DNA of 64,000 nt from Phylloscopus collybita (GCA_027886175.1 JAJNNQ010000003.1:2936001-3000000); one strand, 5' to 3'. Counted from the stretch's first letter, positions 12,830 to 24,778 are shown. Notes: generated by a model not told the origin, from the sequence alone. Numbers and translations: made by a program.

Positions 12830-13114
12830 ATACACCGGACTACATCATCGCTATTTAAAGAGGAAAGAGGGTTTAATTAATAAGTGATTTCTAGCTCCAG
12901 CTTAATTTACTTAGCCCAGGATCCCTTGAATAATGCCAAGGTCTGCTAGGCAGGCTGCTGACTCGTTCCACTTGCAGAGCAGAGGCAGCTCTTCCCCCGG
13001 AGAGCAACAAATGGGCAGAGCAGAGCATTCCCAGAGATCCCAATCCCCCAGCAAATCGAGCCCAACCGTAAATTATCCTGGCAGGCAGAGACGTGCAAAG
13101 AGAGAATCACTTAC

Positions 13115-13236
13115 CCCGCTCCTGTTATAAGGAACTACAAAGTTTTTAAGAGTGGAGGGGGGGGATCCCTCGGGGGAGATGCAGCGGTGCAGCTGCTGCT
13201 CTAAGCCCGTAAATTGGCCAGCGCTGACATTATAAT
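13115..13236 (-). other. BCHE: BCHE exon 1 (5' untranslated)
   Basis: Seen: the minus strand has a strong donor (CGGG|GTAAGT) at 13115/13114. The upstream bases resemble the human BCHE leader as I remember it: a shared ATGTCAG, a CCAATTTAC block, the core GAGCAGCAGCTGCA, and a GCATCTCCCC-like stretch in the same order. Spliced to exon 2 it would read ...GAGCGGG|GCATC-ATG. Inference: this is the non-coding first exon. Its 5' limit near 13236 is set only by comparison with the human cap region; a longer exon using the TATA-like site near 13430 is possible. Confidence 0.75.
13201..13230 (-). promoter_or_regulatory. Upstream ORF in BCHE leader (9 codons)
   Basis: The leader contains an ATG at 13230 followed by eight further codons (MSALANLRA) and a TAG stop at 13203-13201. 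It lies about 100 bases before the exon 1 donor. If exon 1 starts upstream of 13230 the ORF is in the mRNA and could reduce translation from the main ATG. In human BCHE, as I recall it, the equivalent frame is open into the signal peptide; here it is closed. Confidence 0.5.
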
Positions 13237-13426
13237 CAACTCTTTCTGACATGGAGCTCGCGAGAGTTGGCAGCAGCCACTTGATCCGCAGGCAGCCTCT
13301 GCCTCCCATCCCACATCTGCTCCCAGAGCAGCCCTGGAAATGCTCCAAGGGACAGCCCCAGGCTGGGCAAAACCAGGCACAAGGCTGGGGGGGAACACGG
13401 GGGTTTGTTCCGCGCCTGGGGCATCT

Positions 13427-13434
13427 CTTTTATA
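13427..13434 (-). promoter_or_regulatory. TATA-like box upstream of BCHE exon 1
   Basis: The minus strand reads TATAAAAG here, about 190 bases upstream of the exon 1 start predicted from human. A start site 25-30 bases downstream (about 13400) would give a longer leader. Mammalian BCHE is described as TATA-less, so this may be an alternative or unused site. Confidence 0.3.
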
Positions 13435-14654
13435 AGGATAAACAAAAATGACCAAGAAAATTTTTCTTTGCTGTCGCTTCCTTTAGAGAACAAAGTGCAC
13501 GTTCTTCAAGAAGAATAAGCCTTCAGTTTGATTTGGAAAAGTGTCTTTGTCTGAGCTGGGCAGGTGTCAAGAAACAGTCACTGTGACAGTCATTTAACAA
13601 TTCAAGACTCTCTCTCTCATCTTGCTTAGAGCACTCTTTCACCTGTATTTTATTTTTTATTATTATTTCTGTACTCAAACCTCAGATTTTAATGGTAAAT
13701 AAATATTTATTTTTGGTTTTAGCAGCTGTGGCAGATAAAACAGGAATGTGCCCTGCCTGGACATGTCAACAACTGGCAAGCACCAGCTGCATCACTTGGC
13801 TCCTGCCCATCCAGGCCATGGCACAGATCTGCATTGTCCCCTTCTGATTTTAGGGTTAAAAATGGGACCCGTGTGGTGTCACATGCTGCTTGCTCTCTAT
13901 TCTGAGGCTTCGAACTGGAAATCACCCCTGGTGCTGAGCACACCTGAGATCCTCCTTTTCCCTGAGGCTCCTGAGCATTGTTCCCACCAGAATTCCACAG
14001 TGCAGGTGCAAAGCTGAACCCCAGCTGGGGGACACGTCCTACAACACAGCATTAAAATGCAAAAAACTCTGCAGGGTACAGATGGAAACAGAGGGGTGGA
14101 GAAAAGAGAAAAAAACACCTCCATACACCACCCTTACAAACTTTCTTGTCAAACCCCCTTCCCTGAGCCACCCCATGGAACCAGAAAGCCACCCTTTGGA
14201 GCTGGGACTGCTGTTCCCCAGCAGCACCCGCTCTCTAGCTCTGCTCTGAAAAAAAAAAAAAAAAAGGCAATTTTCCCACAATTTAGGCTTTTTTTCCTGC
14301 TGTCCACATTTGCTTCCCCCTTTAGAGCCGAACACAATTACCTTCCCTGTTTAATAATCAAACTACAGCTCTGTTTCAATTACACAAAAGCAATATTTGG
14401 CAACGCATGGAACAGGAGTAAAGCAGAAATGAAAAGTTAAGGATGAAGTTTATAGACCTTAATATGGAGATTACAAGTGGGGTTTTTAAAGCCAGCATGG
14501 GAATTAGTGTTTTAACAGAGGAAAGTTCAAGAAAGCAGGATTATTTCATTTCTCCTGGTAATTTTGCCACATCCTTTAGGATCAGACCTTCCACAGGTAT
14601 TTTGCATGGATGTGTTCACTGGAGAGAATATGTCTAAACTCTCTAGACCTAAAC

Positions 14655-14733
14655 CACCATGGCAGGGGTTGGAACTGGCTGATTTTTAGGATCCCTTCAA
14701 CCCAGGCCAGCTGAGGATTCCACAATTCTCTGA
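14655..14733 (+). mobile_element. CR1 LINE 3' tail remnant
   Basis: The stretch 'catggcaggggttggaactg' followed by 'ggatcccttcaacccaggcc' and a degraded 'attctctga' tail is a short CR1 3' end in sense orientation. Confidence 0.6.
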
Positions 14734-15747
14734 AAAATCCCTAAACTGTCCAACAGAGTGGGATTTCAGAATCCTTAACCGAGGTTGTTAACTCAGCAGT
14801 GTAATAGAAATATTTAATAATGAGACAGGATTCATTCAGAATTATTCCTGGTGACAGCTCTGGCTGATCAAAACCTTTCAAGTGCAGGGAACACTAAAGG
14901 GTGCTGCTCAGACTGAGGCAGTTCTCAATGTTTCAGCATTCACTGCCTTCCTCTGCTGCCTCCTCAGCCCATTTGGGGACGTGGCCAGGTGACACACACT
15001 TCCTTCATTTCTGTGACATCAGAGGGATGAATCATAACCCCCAAATCTTGTTAGAGGCCACTTTAAAGCGAATTTTAGATGCTTATGACCATGCTTGTGC
15101 TCTCAAACCTCTTTGCCTTGAGCAGTAGTGAAGTGGCAGGAGACTCAAAGACTAAAAAAAAAAAAAAAATCTGCTTCTGGCTTCATCTGTTTTCAAACAT
15201 TGTCCGTTTTCTCCTTCACTTGCTGTCAGGGCTGTGCCTTCCCCTCCCTGCTCCTCTTCAGAGAGCCCAAGGCACCCAGAGCAGCCTCCTGCTCCGAGGC
15301 ACTGCTTTCCTAAATGCAAAATGTGGAGTTTCCTGACAAGGTGACCCCGGGATAAGTGAATCCACTGTCTCAGGCTGTTTCCAAGGCACCAGGAAACTCC
15401 AAGTTCAGCCTTGGGGTTACCTGGATGTCTTCAGGTAACTGTCAGCCCTCTCCACTATTGTCCTTCAGCCAGACTATTATGCTGTGCTTTTAAAGAAAAC
15501 TAAGCCAAATTCTGTATTTTTCCTCCCTTTAATTAAAAAAAAATTAACATATAAATTAAAGTTTCACAACTGTGTGCTGGGAGAGGAAACACTTCTTTTA
15601 GGTATTACTTAGCTTGCTAAAAATACCTGGGCGAAAATTAGAGATTAAATACATTTTATGCCCTCGGTAATTGTGTGGAGAGTCATCATTTTCTCAGTGC
15701 TCCTGTGGGAGAGTGGAAGAAAAGGAGGTGCAAACCAGTGGGTGAGA

Positions 15748-15751
15748 TATT

Positions 15752-15782
<31 letters not shown>

Positions 15783-15804
15783 ATGTGTGTGTATATATAC
15801 ATAT
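15748..15804. repeat. (TA)n(TG)n compound microsatellite
   Basis: A run of TA dinucleotides passes into TG and back to TA. It lies about 80 bases left of the inverted LTR pair. Confidence 0.9.
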
Positions 15805-15880
15805 GCTGTACAACTACATACACATTTGTATTTATTATCTTACATTTATGGGTTTTGCCTTTATTTTTTTAAAATATCTT

Positions 15881-16445
15881 TGTTATAAATGCACATTTTG
15901 GAGTTGGCTTTTCCCAAATATTGACAGGAATGTTACACATATAATGTAAGAAGGTTGTACTGTATGTTCTTTTATTAATAGATTTTAAAAAAATTACGAT
16001 AAATGAATATTCTTAGATTGTAACAAAGTAGAAATGGAGGTTGTTCTTTTTTTGTAACTTCTTAACTAGACAGAAGACAGAAGGGACTTCTGGCATTCCT
16101 GAAGATTTCTGATAAAGAATAATTGAGCTTTGAGGGTTTGAATCTTTGGAAGACAGATTTACGACATCTATCCAGACTACATGGAGTCCCACAGATAAAT
16201 TGTATCCTTAGGGGGGGGGTCTTGAAACCAAAATGAATATTTGAATCATGCATTAGCTCATTTTAAATATGTAACACAGAGATTCTTAAATACCAAAAAA
16301 TCTGGAACAGGGGGTGTGTTGGTTTACACCCTCAGCTGAGTAGCTACCCTCTTCTGTCTCCTAACTGTCTATTTTTATTCTATTTTTATTTTATTTTTAT
16401 TAAACTTATAAATTCATATAAAAAGGTGAAACATTGTTTTTCACA
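15881..16445 (-). mobile_element. LTR, left arm of inverted pair
   Basis: This 565-bp block begins TGTTATAAATGC and ends TTTTTCACA on the plus strand, so it has TG...CA termini. Its reverse complement matches the block at 16718-17276 over nearly its whole length, by eye well above 90%, and more distantly the block at 46375-46924. The length, termini and dispersed copies indicate a solo LTR of an endogenous retrovirus. The flanks share an imperfect 4-6 bp duplication (ATCTT type). Sense orientation is not settled; strand is given relative to the 46-kb copy. Confidence 0.75.
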
Positions 16446-16556
16446 TCTTTATCCATCTATCTAATGAAGTTTTGTAAGGTCACGTCATTTTTTTTTTTTA
16501 TTTAAGGCAAGGCTCTTAAAAATCTTTAAAATTATATTCCCAAAGTATAAAAGCAT

Positions 16557-16672
16557 CTTTCCCAATATCCCATCTAAACCTCCCCTCTCTCAGTTTGAAG
16601 CCATTTCCCCTTGTCCTGTCACTCTGCACTCTTGCAAAATCCCTCTTTCCATTTATCTCCAGGCCTTAGCAA
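16557..16672 (-). mobile_element. CR1 fragment between the inverted LTRs
   Basis: The plus strand reads 'cccaatatcccatctaaacc', then 'gaagccatttccccttgtcc', the complement of the CR1 3' region. It sits in the roughly 270-bp spacer between the two LTR arms and was probably there before them. Confidence 0.7.
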
Positions 16673-16717
16673 AGCTGAGAAATCTTCGGGAGAGAAAAAC
16701 ATTTGGAAAAATACATA

Positions 16718-17276
16718 TGTGAAAAACGACGTTTCGCCTTTTTATATTAATTTACAAGTTTAATAAAAATAAAATAAAAATAGAATAAAAATAGACAGTT
16801 AGGAGACAGAAGAAGGTAGCTACTCAGCTGAGGGTGTAAACCAACACACCCCCTGTTCCAGATTTTTTGGTATTTAAGAATCTCTGTGTTACATATTTAA
16901 AATAAGCTAATGCATGATTCAAATATTCATTTTGGTTTCAAGACCCCCCCTAAGTGTACAATTTATCTGTGGGACTCCATGTAGTCTGGATAGATGTCGT
17001 AAATCTATCTTAAGATTCAAACCCTCAAAGCTCAATTGTTCTTTATCAGAAATCTTCAGGAATTCCAGAATTCCCTTCTGTCTTCTGTCTAGTTAAGAAG
17101 TTACAAAAAAAGAACAACCTCCATCTCTACTTTGTTACAATCTAAGAATATTCATTTATCACATTTTTTTAAATTCTATTAATAAAAGAACATACAGCAC
17201 AACCTTCTTACACTATATGTGTAACATTAATCTCAATATTTGGGAAAAGCCAACTCCAAAATGTGCATTTATGACA
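16718..17276 (+). mobile_element. LTR, right arm of inverted pair
   Basis: This 559-bp block starts TGTGAAAAACGACG and ends GCATTTATGACA. It is the inverted copy of 15881-16445 and is homologous to the nested LTR at 46375-46924. ORFs read through it in both arms are shadows of repeat sequence. A clean target duplication was not found (acata before, ggtat after). Confidence 0.75.
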
Positions 17277-18465
17277 GGTATGTCAGATGTTTCTGGTGGA
17301 AAACAGGAGCCTCTCTCCCAAGGTGTTGTCTGACCTTGCACACGAGGAATCCCATTCACCAGGTCTGGTCCTGCCCTTCCAAGCCATCCACAGCTCAAAG
17401 ACAGCACCTGGGCTCCTGCCAGGGCTGAAAACCTTTGCAGGTGTCACCTCAAGGTAAAGGATGTCACACACCAAGGGTGGGCATGCCTGAGGAAATATCT
17501 GCGTGCTCATGGTAAAAGTGAGGAAAGATCCTTATTTTTTAACAGCTGAGAGGGAAATCAGTAGGCAAAAATCCTATCCAAACTGTATTTGATGTCACTT
17601 CTGTGAAGATGTGGGGAGGGTATTTTAAACTTCAGCCTTGGTAAACTCCCCTGGGAGGGCTCAGCTCTCCCTCTGATCCCTGGCTGGATTTCCACCCCGA
17701 GCATCTGCCTGACCTTGGCTCGGACCTCTGAGCAAACCACCACCTCGTGAGAAAAAGCTGTGAGGGGAAACAAGCAAACTCCAGCTCTACAAGCTCCAAA
17801 AAAAGGTCAAGCTGCAGACAGGGGGAAGATTGCTGAGAAGGGGACACTTAGCAGCTCGAGGACTGGCAGGGAAACACATCAAAGCTGCGAGCTGTGAAAT
17901 TTCCAGGTTAAAAAAAAAAAAAAAAAGCCCACAGAAGGTGGGAGCTCAGCAGCAGCAGCAGGGAATTACTGAAGCTCAGCTCTGGGGCTTGCAGCCACGT
18001 TATTCTGCTGTGAATATTAGGGAATAAATCATTGCCTTGTCCTGAGAGCATATCCTGCTTGCAGAGCATCTTTTCATGCCCAAAGAGAGTGACCTGGAAG
18101 GGTTACACCTCTCGAGCTTTTCTGTGCTTCTTTTTCCAAATCTCACCCTTGTTATATTAGACTGCCCACCTGTATACACGTGGATTTAAACCAGGGACAC
18201 CCTAAATTAACCAGGACAGGGAGGAAGTGCTGCTACAGATGATTGTAGCTGATGGCCAAACCCACCTGAAATTCTGCTGTTATTCTGTTTATTCCTCACA
18301 TCCAAGGGGCTTCCAGAGCCAGCAGAAGTGCCCAACAATAGGCCTGGAGGGTAATTTGATAATATCAGGAAAGGTGTTCCAGATGCACACCATGAAAATG
18401 GGTACCAATTTATTAAGTACACAGAAGACACTAACACTCATGTAAGCCATTAAACATGATTATAT

Positions 18466-18573
18466 TTTCCCCTTATTGGTTCAGTTATGATCTGCTGTAC
18501 CTTTCTCCTTATTACTCTAATTATAGATCAGTATAATTTCCTCTTTATTAGCACAGTTATGGTCTGTACTTGT
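18466..18573. repeat. Three degenerate ~36-bp tandem units
   Basis: Three successive units each start with a TTTCYYCTTATT-like motif. Units 1 and 3 continue with CAGTTATGRTCTG, and unit 2 with a diverged AATTATAGATCAG. The divergence suggests an old duplication rather than a young satellite. Confidence 0.4.
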
Positions 18574-18634
18574 ATAACTGTCTTGGAGAAATCAAAGCCA
18601 CTAAGAAAATACAGCGAGTGAAAAGATGAAGGCA

Positions 18635-18666
18635 TTACTATTATTATTATTATTATTATTATTATT
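18635..18666. repeat. (TTA)n microsatellite
   Basis: About ten copies of a TTA trinucleotide. Confidence 0.9.
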
Positions 18667-19868
18667 TTGAATGTTCACATATTCATAGTTTCTTGTGGTA
18701 TTACATAATTCTGTATTTTGTCTCATATAGGGATCGGGTTTGATGAAGAAATTAAAAGCTATTAATGTGTACTCAATATGACTTGCACACCATTATTGCA
18801 GCCTGGTGTTTAGCTTGCAAGAAAAAAAAAAATCTAATTCAATTATAAGTTAGGTTTCACAGATTTCTGCAGTAAAATCCCTCCATGGATTTTGAGGGTA
18901 CAAATGAAAATATTGAGGCTACATAGATTCCAAAGTTTAATGCATGTAGAACTGTTGGGAAATATTTTTTTATAGAGGAGTTAAAATTGTCTTTAATCAG
19001 TTTAATGACAGTATATTCTGGTCATGATCATCCTGCCCTATGCAGGTCCCTGATGGTTCCTCACCCCATAAACTTCTCTCTCCTTCCTCCCACCTTTGTT
19101 TGCACGATAGGAGCTGTACAAGCCTGAAACACCAGCTCTTCCAACCTCTTGCCCTCTATCATGTCAGAGCATTTTAACTCCAAAAATGATCTTTAAGTGA
19201 ACTTTCCCTTAGCAGGAGTTGCAAGAGGTCGAAACAGGAAAGGAAAACTTCAGTGCAAGCGCTGGAGAACCTGGCAGAGCTGGCAGACCTCGGCTGGGGA
19301 GAGGAGTTTTAGTGTCTGCAGGAATGTTCTGATTCTCTGCTCATTTTCTCCCTTTTGCCCGGAGGCAGGTTCAGTACAAAATGCATGAAGAGAGCCCAGG
19401 GCCTGAAAGACTTTCTGTTTAAGTTGTCAGACCAAGGAGCCTGGGAAATTGAAAGATGTGCCCAAGACCATAAGAAAAAACTGGCTTGGCAATCAGACAC
19501 CCAGAACTTCAGGACATCTCCATCCTTTTTTGTTTGTTTTAAATACTCCACTTTTACAGCTGCAGTTTTCTAGATTTACTCTCCATACATCACCCCAAAT
19601 AAGGACCTTCTGATGGTAATCTTGAATAAAAGCATCATTTCCATCCGTTCTCCACAGTAAACAGAAGTCAGCCCTTGGGATGCAGAGGCTGCATTTTCTA
19701 GAACTCACTCCAGGCAATAACCAAAAGATGTTATGCAGAATATTCCTGGGCTCCTTAGCTGGCAGCCACCCCCTGGGGAGGGAAAAACCACTTGGGATCA
19801 GCACGCCCAGGAACTCCCAGTGCCTCTTGCTGGAGCCACCAGCGCAGCCGTGGATCTCGTGTGCAGAA

Positions 19869-20475
19869 TGTGATAAATGCCAATCACTCACTTTTAGAAA
19901 TTGATGAAAATTTAATAAAGAATAAAAATTGGTTACAAAAAAATTATTACAAATCAAAGTTTAAAAAGTTTTCAGAGACAGGACAAATAAGGAGAAAATA
20001 AAAGGCAAAATAGGCAGTCTAGACTACCATCCTTCCTCCCTCCTAGACCTCCTAGTTGGGAGAAAAGCGATCTTCGGTAGAAATCTCTCCCTTTTTGAGG
20101 ACCAAAACTTCATAATTATGCATGCTTTATCTAAGACAAACTTGTTTTCCCCAAGAGTCCCCTGCTAAGACAGGGAATCTTGGTTTTTGTGGATTCAGAG
20201 GGTCTGGTTCCTATGAGAGAGATATGCATCTTGTCTGAAGAATCGAGGGGGGGGGCTTTTCTTTTCTGTTGTATCTTATCTCTGTGAATCATTCTCCTAG
20301 GGCAGCTTCTCTTCCCCTGAGCTAAAGAAAACACCTTACACACAAACTTTACTACGACTTAATGTTAAAAACGACATTTATTATATTATTCAAATGTTAA
20401 TATTGCATAACTTTTCTAACTAGCCTATTATATATATATATATGTAGTAAATATCTGCGCAGAGCTATAGACACA
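19869..20475 (-). mobile_element. Probable solo LTR
   Basis: The block begins TGTGATAAATGCCAATCAC on the plus strand and can end at CTATAGACACA, giving TG...CA termini and about 600 bp. A minus-strand reading would end GGCATTTATCACA, a form I associate with songbird ERV LTRs. It contains a run of G at about 20247-20255 and a TA repeat near 20430. No target duplication could be fixed, so both boundaries are approximate. Confidence 0.5.
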
Positions 20476-23089
20476 ATATGCCTTTTTTCACAACAATAAT
20501 CAACCCCAGCGAAGGCTGCAGTGAGGATTCTGTCTGGAGATGGATTTGGAAAGCACAGATGGAACCTTGTGGCACAAACCCCCCCCTGCCTTCGGTTTTT
20601 GCCAAAGCAGCACCTTGCTCAGGCTGGAGGAAGCCCACAGGTGGGCGGGTGGGAGCTGCACAGGGATTGCCTTCCCCTCACCCCTCCCCAGGGAGCACAG
20701 CTTCCATAAAGCAGAATCCCAGCATCGTTCAGGCTTGGCAAAGGCTCTCAGTCTATTTCCCAGTGCCCCTGGAGGAGCAAGGCAGGATGGTGAGGACTTG
20801 CTCGCGCTGAAAGCGTTCCAGTGATTTTAATTTTCCTCTTCGCTCAAAAGGAAGGAAGGAATGAGAGAGTAAACCCCATCACCAGCTGCTGAAAACATCC
20901 GAGGGGCTGAATGTCACACCAAGGATTGGAAGTGCCTGTGGGGTTGCTTGTCTGATTGAGCCCATTTGTACCTGTATCACAAACGAGCTGCCCTTCCCAC
21001 TGAAAGGGCATTTACCAGTGCTTAGGATTTAACCACTGAAAAAGGAAAAACAATTTGCTCACCCTCCTGTGCTGCCTTTCCTCTCCTCCTCCTCCTCCTC
21101 CTCCTCCTCCTCCTCCTCCTCCTCCTCCTCCTCCTCCTTTTATTCCACACCCCCCCTCCCCAAATTTTAGTCACTATTCGTGTTGCCAAAATACCTGCAG
21201 TGATGTCTTTCCATGCAGAGTGCAAATTCCTCTAGTAAATGTTAACAGCAGCCGTAAAACAGCAGAATAAAACAACAGCAAGAAAAGCAATCAATAAAAA
21301 TCTGTACAAAAAATTAAATATTGGTGCATGAGATAGGAAAAGGCCTGAATCTGAGTGGTTTATAGAGAAAGCTGGAAGCTATTCCAGAGAAGATGGGCAA
21401 GGAGTAAAATTCATCAAACGTTGCTGGGATAATTAAACCAGAGCGGACAGGAAACAAGATGTTTGACCAAAGGGAATGTAAGTGAACAGATCCAGCTCCT
21501 TCTGTGCTTCCCAAAACATTGTCCTTCTGGGCTTAGGTGATCCCAGAGTGCCACCATGCAAATGATTTCCAGCCAATGCTGGGACAGGTGTTACCATGAT
21601 GGGAAGGGAGGGATTTAGTTTGTGCTGAGCATCTGGTGCATGAGAAATGGGGATTCAGTCTTTGGGATCAGCACAGAGGTGCACCTGAGTGGGAGAAAAG
21701 TTACAGATTTAAAAAAAAAAATATGAATAAATAAAAAGAAAGCAGAAGGCCTGCAGTGCTAACACCAGCAGAACCTTTTGCTTGGAAAGCTCTGCTGGGT
21801 CACTCACTCCATGGCTGGATTCATGCAAGGCAAGGAAGATCAGCTATGATCTATGAGCAGCCTCAGTGGAAAAAAAAACCTTTCCATTTATGACAGGTGG
21901 CTTCTGGTGGGAGCAGAAGGGTGGGACTCACCCAGGGAAACCCACAAAGCAGCTTTTGTGAGCACATCCAGGGTATCCTGACAGGAATGTCAGGCAGGAG
22001 GAGCTGACAGAGTTGTGTGGAAATGTTCACTGAGGAACAGAGAGGTGTTTGCCTGGGACAGAGCCAGCCAGAAATGGGGTCTGGACTTTTTGGCAGCAGC
22101 TGGAACCTCAGCAGCAGTGAAGACAAGGGGTGGGATGAGGGCAGGCCTTGAGGAGGAGCCTTCCCGAAGGCACAGGAAGGGCCCTGGCACGGTCAGGATG
22201 GAATAAACCCATCCTCACTCGGTTATTAGCATTGTGTCCTTTTTGACACGATGCCTGGAGCGCTTCTCCACGGGGCAGCTGCTGGGCTGCATCATGTCAG
22301 GGCACAGCGTGGAGCTATTAATGGCTTTGAATGTGATCCCCTGGATCCTGACAATACCTGCCATTAGGCAGGCCTTAATCACAGGATCACTGATATTGAG
22401 ATGCTTATACCATTAAGCAAAGACTCCGAACGCTCCTCATTCACAGGAAAATGATGGAACTTCAAACCACAGCTCCATTGGATGGATGAATGCTGGAAGA
22501 AATCTGAATTTTTATTCTCCACCTGTCCAGCAATTTTTGGGTTAATGACTGAGAGTTGCAACCAGCTTTTCAAAAAATATAACCAAAAAAAAAAAAAAAA
22601 AAAAATTGCCGCTCATTTCGGCGGCAGACTGCTTTGCATCACTTTAATTTAGGAAGCAAACCGCGTTACAACCACCACAGACATGTAAATGAGGCAAAAA
22701 AAAAAAAAAAAAAGGTGCTCGTTTTGTTGCTTTCCAAATTTAAGCTGACCTAAATAATTTAATACAAAATTTACAGCAGCGAGAACACAATTTGGTGGAC
22801 AAATATGGGAACGCAGTGAGTTTGTACTACAGAATTTGTGCTCCTCTGGGTAAAAGATGATTCAGCATCTGTGTGTACTGCAAGCAGCTTCCACTGTGGG
22901 GGCAAACTTTGGGTGCAGACCCTCTCCTTTATCCCTCCATTTAGCACGGGAAAAGGAGAATTTCCTTTCATCCCAGCAGGAAAACTGGGATTGTTTTGTG
23001 AGGGGGTGTTTGGCACTCATTTGTCAGCATTTTGCTCTCTGCAAGTACCTGAAAGGGGGGATCACCCTCAGGTGGGTTTTGTCTTTCAG
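20476..23089. other. Gene-free intergenic stretch
   Basis: Unique sequence with a TCC microsatellite and several short A tracts (near 21711, 22587 and 22697). I see no coding exon with good splice signals. The segment 22205-22420 is of balanced composition and repeat-free and could be a conserved element, but this is untested. Confidence 0.45.
21083..21138. repeat. (TCC)n microsatellite
   Basis: About 18 copies of a TCC trinucleotide. One strand is pure pyrimidine. The poly-Arg and poly-Pro ORFs over it are artefacts. Confidence 0.95.
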
Positions 23090-23322
23090 GTGAGAAGTGA
23101 CAGGACCAGAGGGAAGGGCCTCCAGTGGCCCCAGGGGAGGTTTGACTGGATAGCAGGGAAGATTTCCTCACTGAAAGGGTGGAAGGCAATGGAACCATCC
23201 CTGGGAATGTCCAGAAAACCCGTGGTTGTGGCACTTGGGGACGTGGTGGCCTTGGCAGCGCTGAGGGAATGGTTGGACTCGAGGATCTGGAAGGGTTTTT
23301 CCAACTTTAGTGATTCCATGAT
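23090..23322 (+). mobile_element. CR1 LINE 3' end, sense
   Basis: The order is typical of an avian CR1 tail: 'gtgacaggaccagagggaag', 'ggggaggtttgactggatag', 'ttcctcactgaaagggtgg', 'accatccctgggaatgtcc', 'tggttggactcgaggatctg' and a final 'agtgattccatgat'. It is 5'-truncated and non-coding. Confidence 0.85.
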
Positions 23323-23915
23323 AGGGAGATATCCCTGGTAGGCCATTGAATTACTGCTGACAGATCTTTGGTGCTGAGATGAAAAATATGGAATAACTTT
23401 GTGAAACAGCAGGGGAAGGAGAGGAGGGAATTAACCCTGTCAGTGCTGCCCCAGGAATTACCCAGCACCCATGGCTGGAGGAGGTGTCAGCTCAACCCAG
23501 CTGATCTGAGCTTCTCCATCCAGGCATCAACTCTGCCTCCTGCTCCTGAGCAAAGCACAAATCAGTGCCTGAACCGATGGGTGATAATTGCAGAGTGATC
23601 AAAGCCCATCAGGCAGGGAGAACTGACATCCCTCTGCTTGCCAAGGATTTTTTAGAGAGCTGAAAAGTACTCTGGTTTCTCCAGTCTGAAGCAGGATGTG
23701 TGGGAAGCTGAGGCAGCTTCCATCTCAGGGGTTTGGCTTCTGTCCATGGTTATGGTTAGCTGAGGCACAACTCAACATCCTTCCCATGGCTGCTCCAGAG
23801 GGATTCAGGAGCTCCCTGTGCCTCAGTGGGATACAGGGAAAGGCTGTGAACAGCAGCATTTGGTCTTTGATCATTTTGTCCTCTAATTCAGCCCTCAAGG
23901 AAGAGAACACAAATC

Positions 23916-24039
23916 CCCTTCCTTCCTTCCTTCCTTCCTTCCTTCCTTCCTTCCTTCCTTCCTTCCTTCCTTCCTTCCTTCCTTCCTTCCTTCCTTCCTT
24001 CCTTCCTTCCTTCCTTCCTTCCTTCCTTCCTTCCTTCCC
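23916..24039. repeat. (TTCC)n microsatellite, ~31 copies
   Basis: About 124 bases of pure TTCC tetranucleotide, all pyrimidine on the plus strand. Three overlapping KEGR/PSFL repeat ORFs come from it and are not genes. Confidence 0.97.
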
Positions 24040-24634
24040 TTTTCCCACCATTCCACACTTTTCCAAAGCTCTTTGTACAATTTTTCAGAAGTACCCTCAC
24101 TACACTCAGAGTATTCAGTGTTCAGAAATATCCTCACTATATTCAGAGGTTGAGAGTATTTTGTCCTATTTATGTAACAACACGTTTCTTCTGTAATGAA
24201 CCAAAGCAGAACAATAAGTATTTTAATGAATTTCAGCAGAATTCATTGGGCCACTATGGGATAAGTGAAACTTAAGAGAAAGCTTAAGAGTCGGTTTAAA
24301 TGCATGAGTCACCCCTCCACTGGACCCCAGTGCTCTCTTGAGAGTGACTGTGAGTCATTCCTCAGCCATGCACGGGGCTAAAGGACAAAGAGGAAGGCAA
24401 TGAGACACCTCAGCATCCCCGTGGGGAGAAAACCCCACAGGAATATTCACTGCCCGAAAATAATGAGCCTGTTGCCCCAAAGCACTTCAGTCCTCCAGTG
24501 GCTTTGAAAATCCCTTTGCTCTCAGCTCCAAAGCCACTGCAGGTGGAATCAAAGGCTCTTTGTATCAAGTGGAGCAGGACTGAGCAGTCTCTGGTTCAGA
24601 GGAATAACCCAGACAGGTTGTGGACTCCCAGTCC

Positions 24635-24778
24635 CTGGCAGAGTCCAAGGCCAGGCTGGATGGGGTTTGGAGCAACCTGGGATGGTGGAAGGTGTCCCTG
24701 CCCATGGCAGGGGTGGAACTGGGTTAAATTGAAGGTTCCTTCAAACCCAAACCATTCTATAACTCCATTATTCCATGA
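24635..24778 (+). mobile_element. CR1 LINE 3' end, sense
   Basis: 'ccaaggccaggctggatggg', then 'aaggtgtccctgcccatggc', 'aaggttccttcaaacccaaa' and an 'attctataactcc' tail define a CR1 3' terminus on the plus strand. Confidence 0.85.

Larger units (their letters stand above)
10026..13114 (-). other. BCHE: BCHE intron 1
   Basis: The intron is bounded by a GTAAGT donor at 13114 and a CAG acceptor ending at 10026 on the minus strand, giving about 3.1 kb. It contains one CR1 fragment and a 35-base A tract. The segment around 12380-12610 is unique, has no repeats I recognise and might be a conserved regulatory element, but nothing in it proves function. Confidence 0.75.
17277..19868. other. Gene-free intergenic stretch
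   Basis: I see no gene here. It has mixed unique sequence, a short A tract near 17911-17926, a degenerate 36-bp triplication and a TTA microsatellite (listed separately). A segment near 19440-19510 resembles an old SINE-type 'gcccaag-cca' core, too degraded to classify. Confidence 0.5.

Noticed and set aside
16062..17096. Two similar 60-63 codon ORFs in opposite orientation
   Set aside because: They are the same LTR sequence in the two inverted arms, not a duplicated gene.
19355..19573. ORF with a Lys/Gln-rich, plausible translation
   Set aside because: The DNA resembles an old SINE-type core (gcccaagacca) and no splice donor follows.
23725..24137. Long KEGR- and PSFL-repeat ORFs
   Set aside because: They are translations of the (TTCC)n microsatellite.
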